Part shown: in pieces, positions 4,115 to 5,383 of the stretch | How the letters are laid out: every line of letters starts with the position of its first letter | Position numbering within the stretch: the stretch's first letter is position 1 | DNA from: Microcaldota archaeon | Lineage (GTDB): Archaea > Micrarchaeota > Micrarchaeia > Micrarchaeales > Micrarchaeaceae | Assembly (NCBI GenBank): GCA_027365215.1 | Contig: DAHXNT010000042.1 | Span: forward strand, 1 to 5,383 | Length of the DNA stretch: 5,383 nucleotides | Reading direction: 5' to 3' | Notes under the pieces: model-generated | Database searches by the model: none | What the model was told of the DNA's origin: nothing | What the model saw: only the letters and a program-made list of their open reading frames with translations | Program-made: the position numbers and the translations under genes

Positions 4115-5383
4115 TTACTTCTGCCTCAGCGCGTAGAACAGCGTGGAGAGCGCGCAGCTCTTGCCGTTGGTGTAGTTGCCCGACGCGTAGAGCACCACTC
4201 CGTACATGCCCTTGTAGGTTATGTAGCTGCCGCTTCCCGGCTCTATCTGCACCATTGGCGTGGCAGTAGCGAGTATCCTGTTGTAGCAGGATGTGCCGTT
4301 ATACGTGACGCCTCCGAGCGTCACCGAGCAGCTGTAAGCGCTCACGGAAATGACGCTGACGTTCTTGACGCCGTTGGCCAGCATCGATGCCTTGGTGGAG
4401 TTGGCGCAGGCAATCGCCGAGGCGCTGCTCTGCGCGGATCCGTTCAGCGCTATTACTGCCGTAGTGCTATGGCTCAGCCTGGACATGAAGAGCGACGCCG
4501 GCAGGAAGCCGTTCGCCCCTGCCGCAGCCACGTATGTTATGTATGCGTACAGTATCGCTATCAGGAGCAGCACGCCGAAGATTATCATCCACATCCTCCT
4601 GACCATCTTGCTCTTCCTTATCCTCCTCTTCCTGTTGAGCCTGTAGTACGTTGCGAGATAGAATATCCCTATCAGCACCAGGGCTATTATGAACGAGAGA
4701 AGCGCGGCGTACATCGGCGCGGACGCGATCTTCGCCGGTATGCTCGCGGACGAGCCTGTCACCATCGCGCCCACGAAGCCGTAGTCTACGCTCTTGGTCA
4801 GGGATCCGAGGCCCGGAGAGCCTCCGAACGAGTTTATCTGTGAATTAAGTGTCTGGAGCTCCGCCATTATGGGCGCTATGCTGTTGGCCGTTATCGCGGT
4901 ATTGAGCTTCGCGTTTATGCTGCTCTCCTGGCTCGACAGGTTGGAGAGCTTGGGCGGAGCGCTCTTGTAGTCGAACTGCTTTAGGAGCGACAGCGCGGTG
5001 TTTATCTTCGAAAGGTTCAGCGCAGGATAGTATGACGAGCCTATCGACTTGTATATGCTCGTGAGATTGGAGAGCGCGGAGTTGAAGGTGCTGCTAGACA
5101 CGCTTATGTTCTGGTATATGCCATTGGAAAGTATGCCGCTGAAGAGGCCGGTGAAGCTGCTGAGCACGTTCTGCAGCGTCGAGTTGCTCAGTCTGCTGGT
5201 CAGGAACGTCGCATTAGCCACGATGGAGTTGTATAGCGGATAGGAGCTGTTGAGGAATGTATTCAATTGAGTCGTGTTCTGCTTTACTATGATAGGCATC
5301 ATGAAGCTGCTGGCTATCCTCGAAGAGGTGTTGCTCACTGCCATTATGTTGCTCTGCGTTATCGGCTCGGGTAGGATAGCCGT
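4115..5383 (-). CDS. Two-pass membrane protein with two glycosylation-rich outer domains, N terminus beyond window
   Basis: Function is not recognised. The frame stays open to the right edge, adding 13 residues before the first ATG (5344), so the true start is outside the window. Numbering here is from that ATG, 409 residues. Residues 1-205 form a Ser/Asn/Leu-rich, probably helical outer domain with nine sequons. Residues 211-233 are membrane helix 1. Residues 235-250 are a strongly basic loop (RLNRKRRIRKSKMVRR) expected in the cytoplasm. Residues 251-273 are membrane helix 2. Residues 280-409 are a second outer domain with five sequons and four cysteines (313, 339, 353, 397). All 14 sequons fall outside the loop, which agrees with the topology. 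An external N-terminal domain needs a signal sequence upstream, which argues against ATG 5344 as the real start. The C-terminal domain resembles the outer domain of the following gene, indicating duplication within an operon. Confidence 0.85.
   Translation of the reverse strand, partial: TAILPEPITQSNIMAVSNTSSRIASSFMMPIIVKQNTTQLNTFLNSSYPLYNSIVANATFLTSRLSNSTLQNVLSSFTGLFSGILSNGIYQNISVSSSTFNSALSNLTSIYKSIGSSYYPALNLSKINTALSLLKQFDYKSAPPKLSNLSSQESSINAKLNTAITANSIAPIMAELQTLNSQINSFGGSPGLGSLTKSVDYGFVGAMVTGSSASIPAKIASAPMYAALLSFIIALVLIGIFYLATYYRLNRKRRIRKSKMVRRMWMIIFGVLLLIAILYAYITYVAAAGANGFLPASLFMSRLSHSTTAVIALNGSAQSSASAIACANSTKASMLANGVKNVSVISVSAYSCSVTLGGVTYNGTSCYNRILATATPMVQIEPGSGSYITYKGMYGVVLYASGNYTNGKSCALSTLFYALRQK

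Overview
The window looks archaeal. It carries the 3' end of an aRF1/eRF1-type release factor with NIKS and GGQ motifs, TATA (box A) promoter sequences close to start codons, and surface-type membrane proteins full of N-glycosylation sequons. The resident genes strongly prefer ATA for Ile (23 of 27 in aRF1) and AGG for Arg. A small-genome, ARMAN/DPANN-like archaeon would fit, but no marker here proves a lineage.

Layout. Bases 2-1081 (+) hold aRF1, cut at its 5' end by the window edge. Its last codons run into a 38-bp sequence (1075-1112) that recurs in direct orientation at 2788-2825 with 3 mismatches. Between the copies lie a 250-bp stretch with only a doubtful 44-codon ORF, an array of four helically spaced ATTATTAA boxes (1327-1366), and one leftward gene (2718 to 1363). 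That gene encodes a Schlafen/AlbA_2 domain, a GHKL-like ATP-binding domain and a winged helix. Three helically spaced TAAAGATA boxes (2722-2750) cover its promoter. Its codon use differs from its neighbours, so the repeat-bounded segment looks like an acquired or mobile cassette, although no integrase or transposase is visible.

Right of the second repeat, a rightward orphan gene (2880-3383) has its own TATA box. It converges on a leftward pair across an unusual alternating purine-pyrimidine tract (about 3386-3426) that could adopt Z-DNA.

The leftward pair (5383 to 4115, then 4085 to 3456) is probably an operon with a 29-bp gap and a Shine-Dalgarno sequence before the second gene. Both encode membrane-anchored, glycosylation-rich proteins. 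Their C-terminal outer domains appear to be paralogous and share an order of four cysteines. The first gene runs off the right edge, so its N terminus and the operon promoter are not visible.
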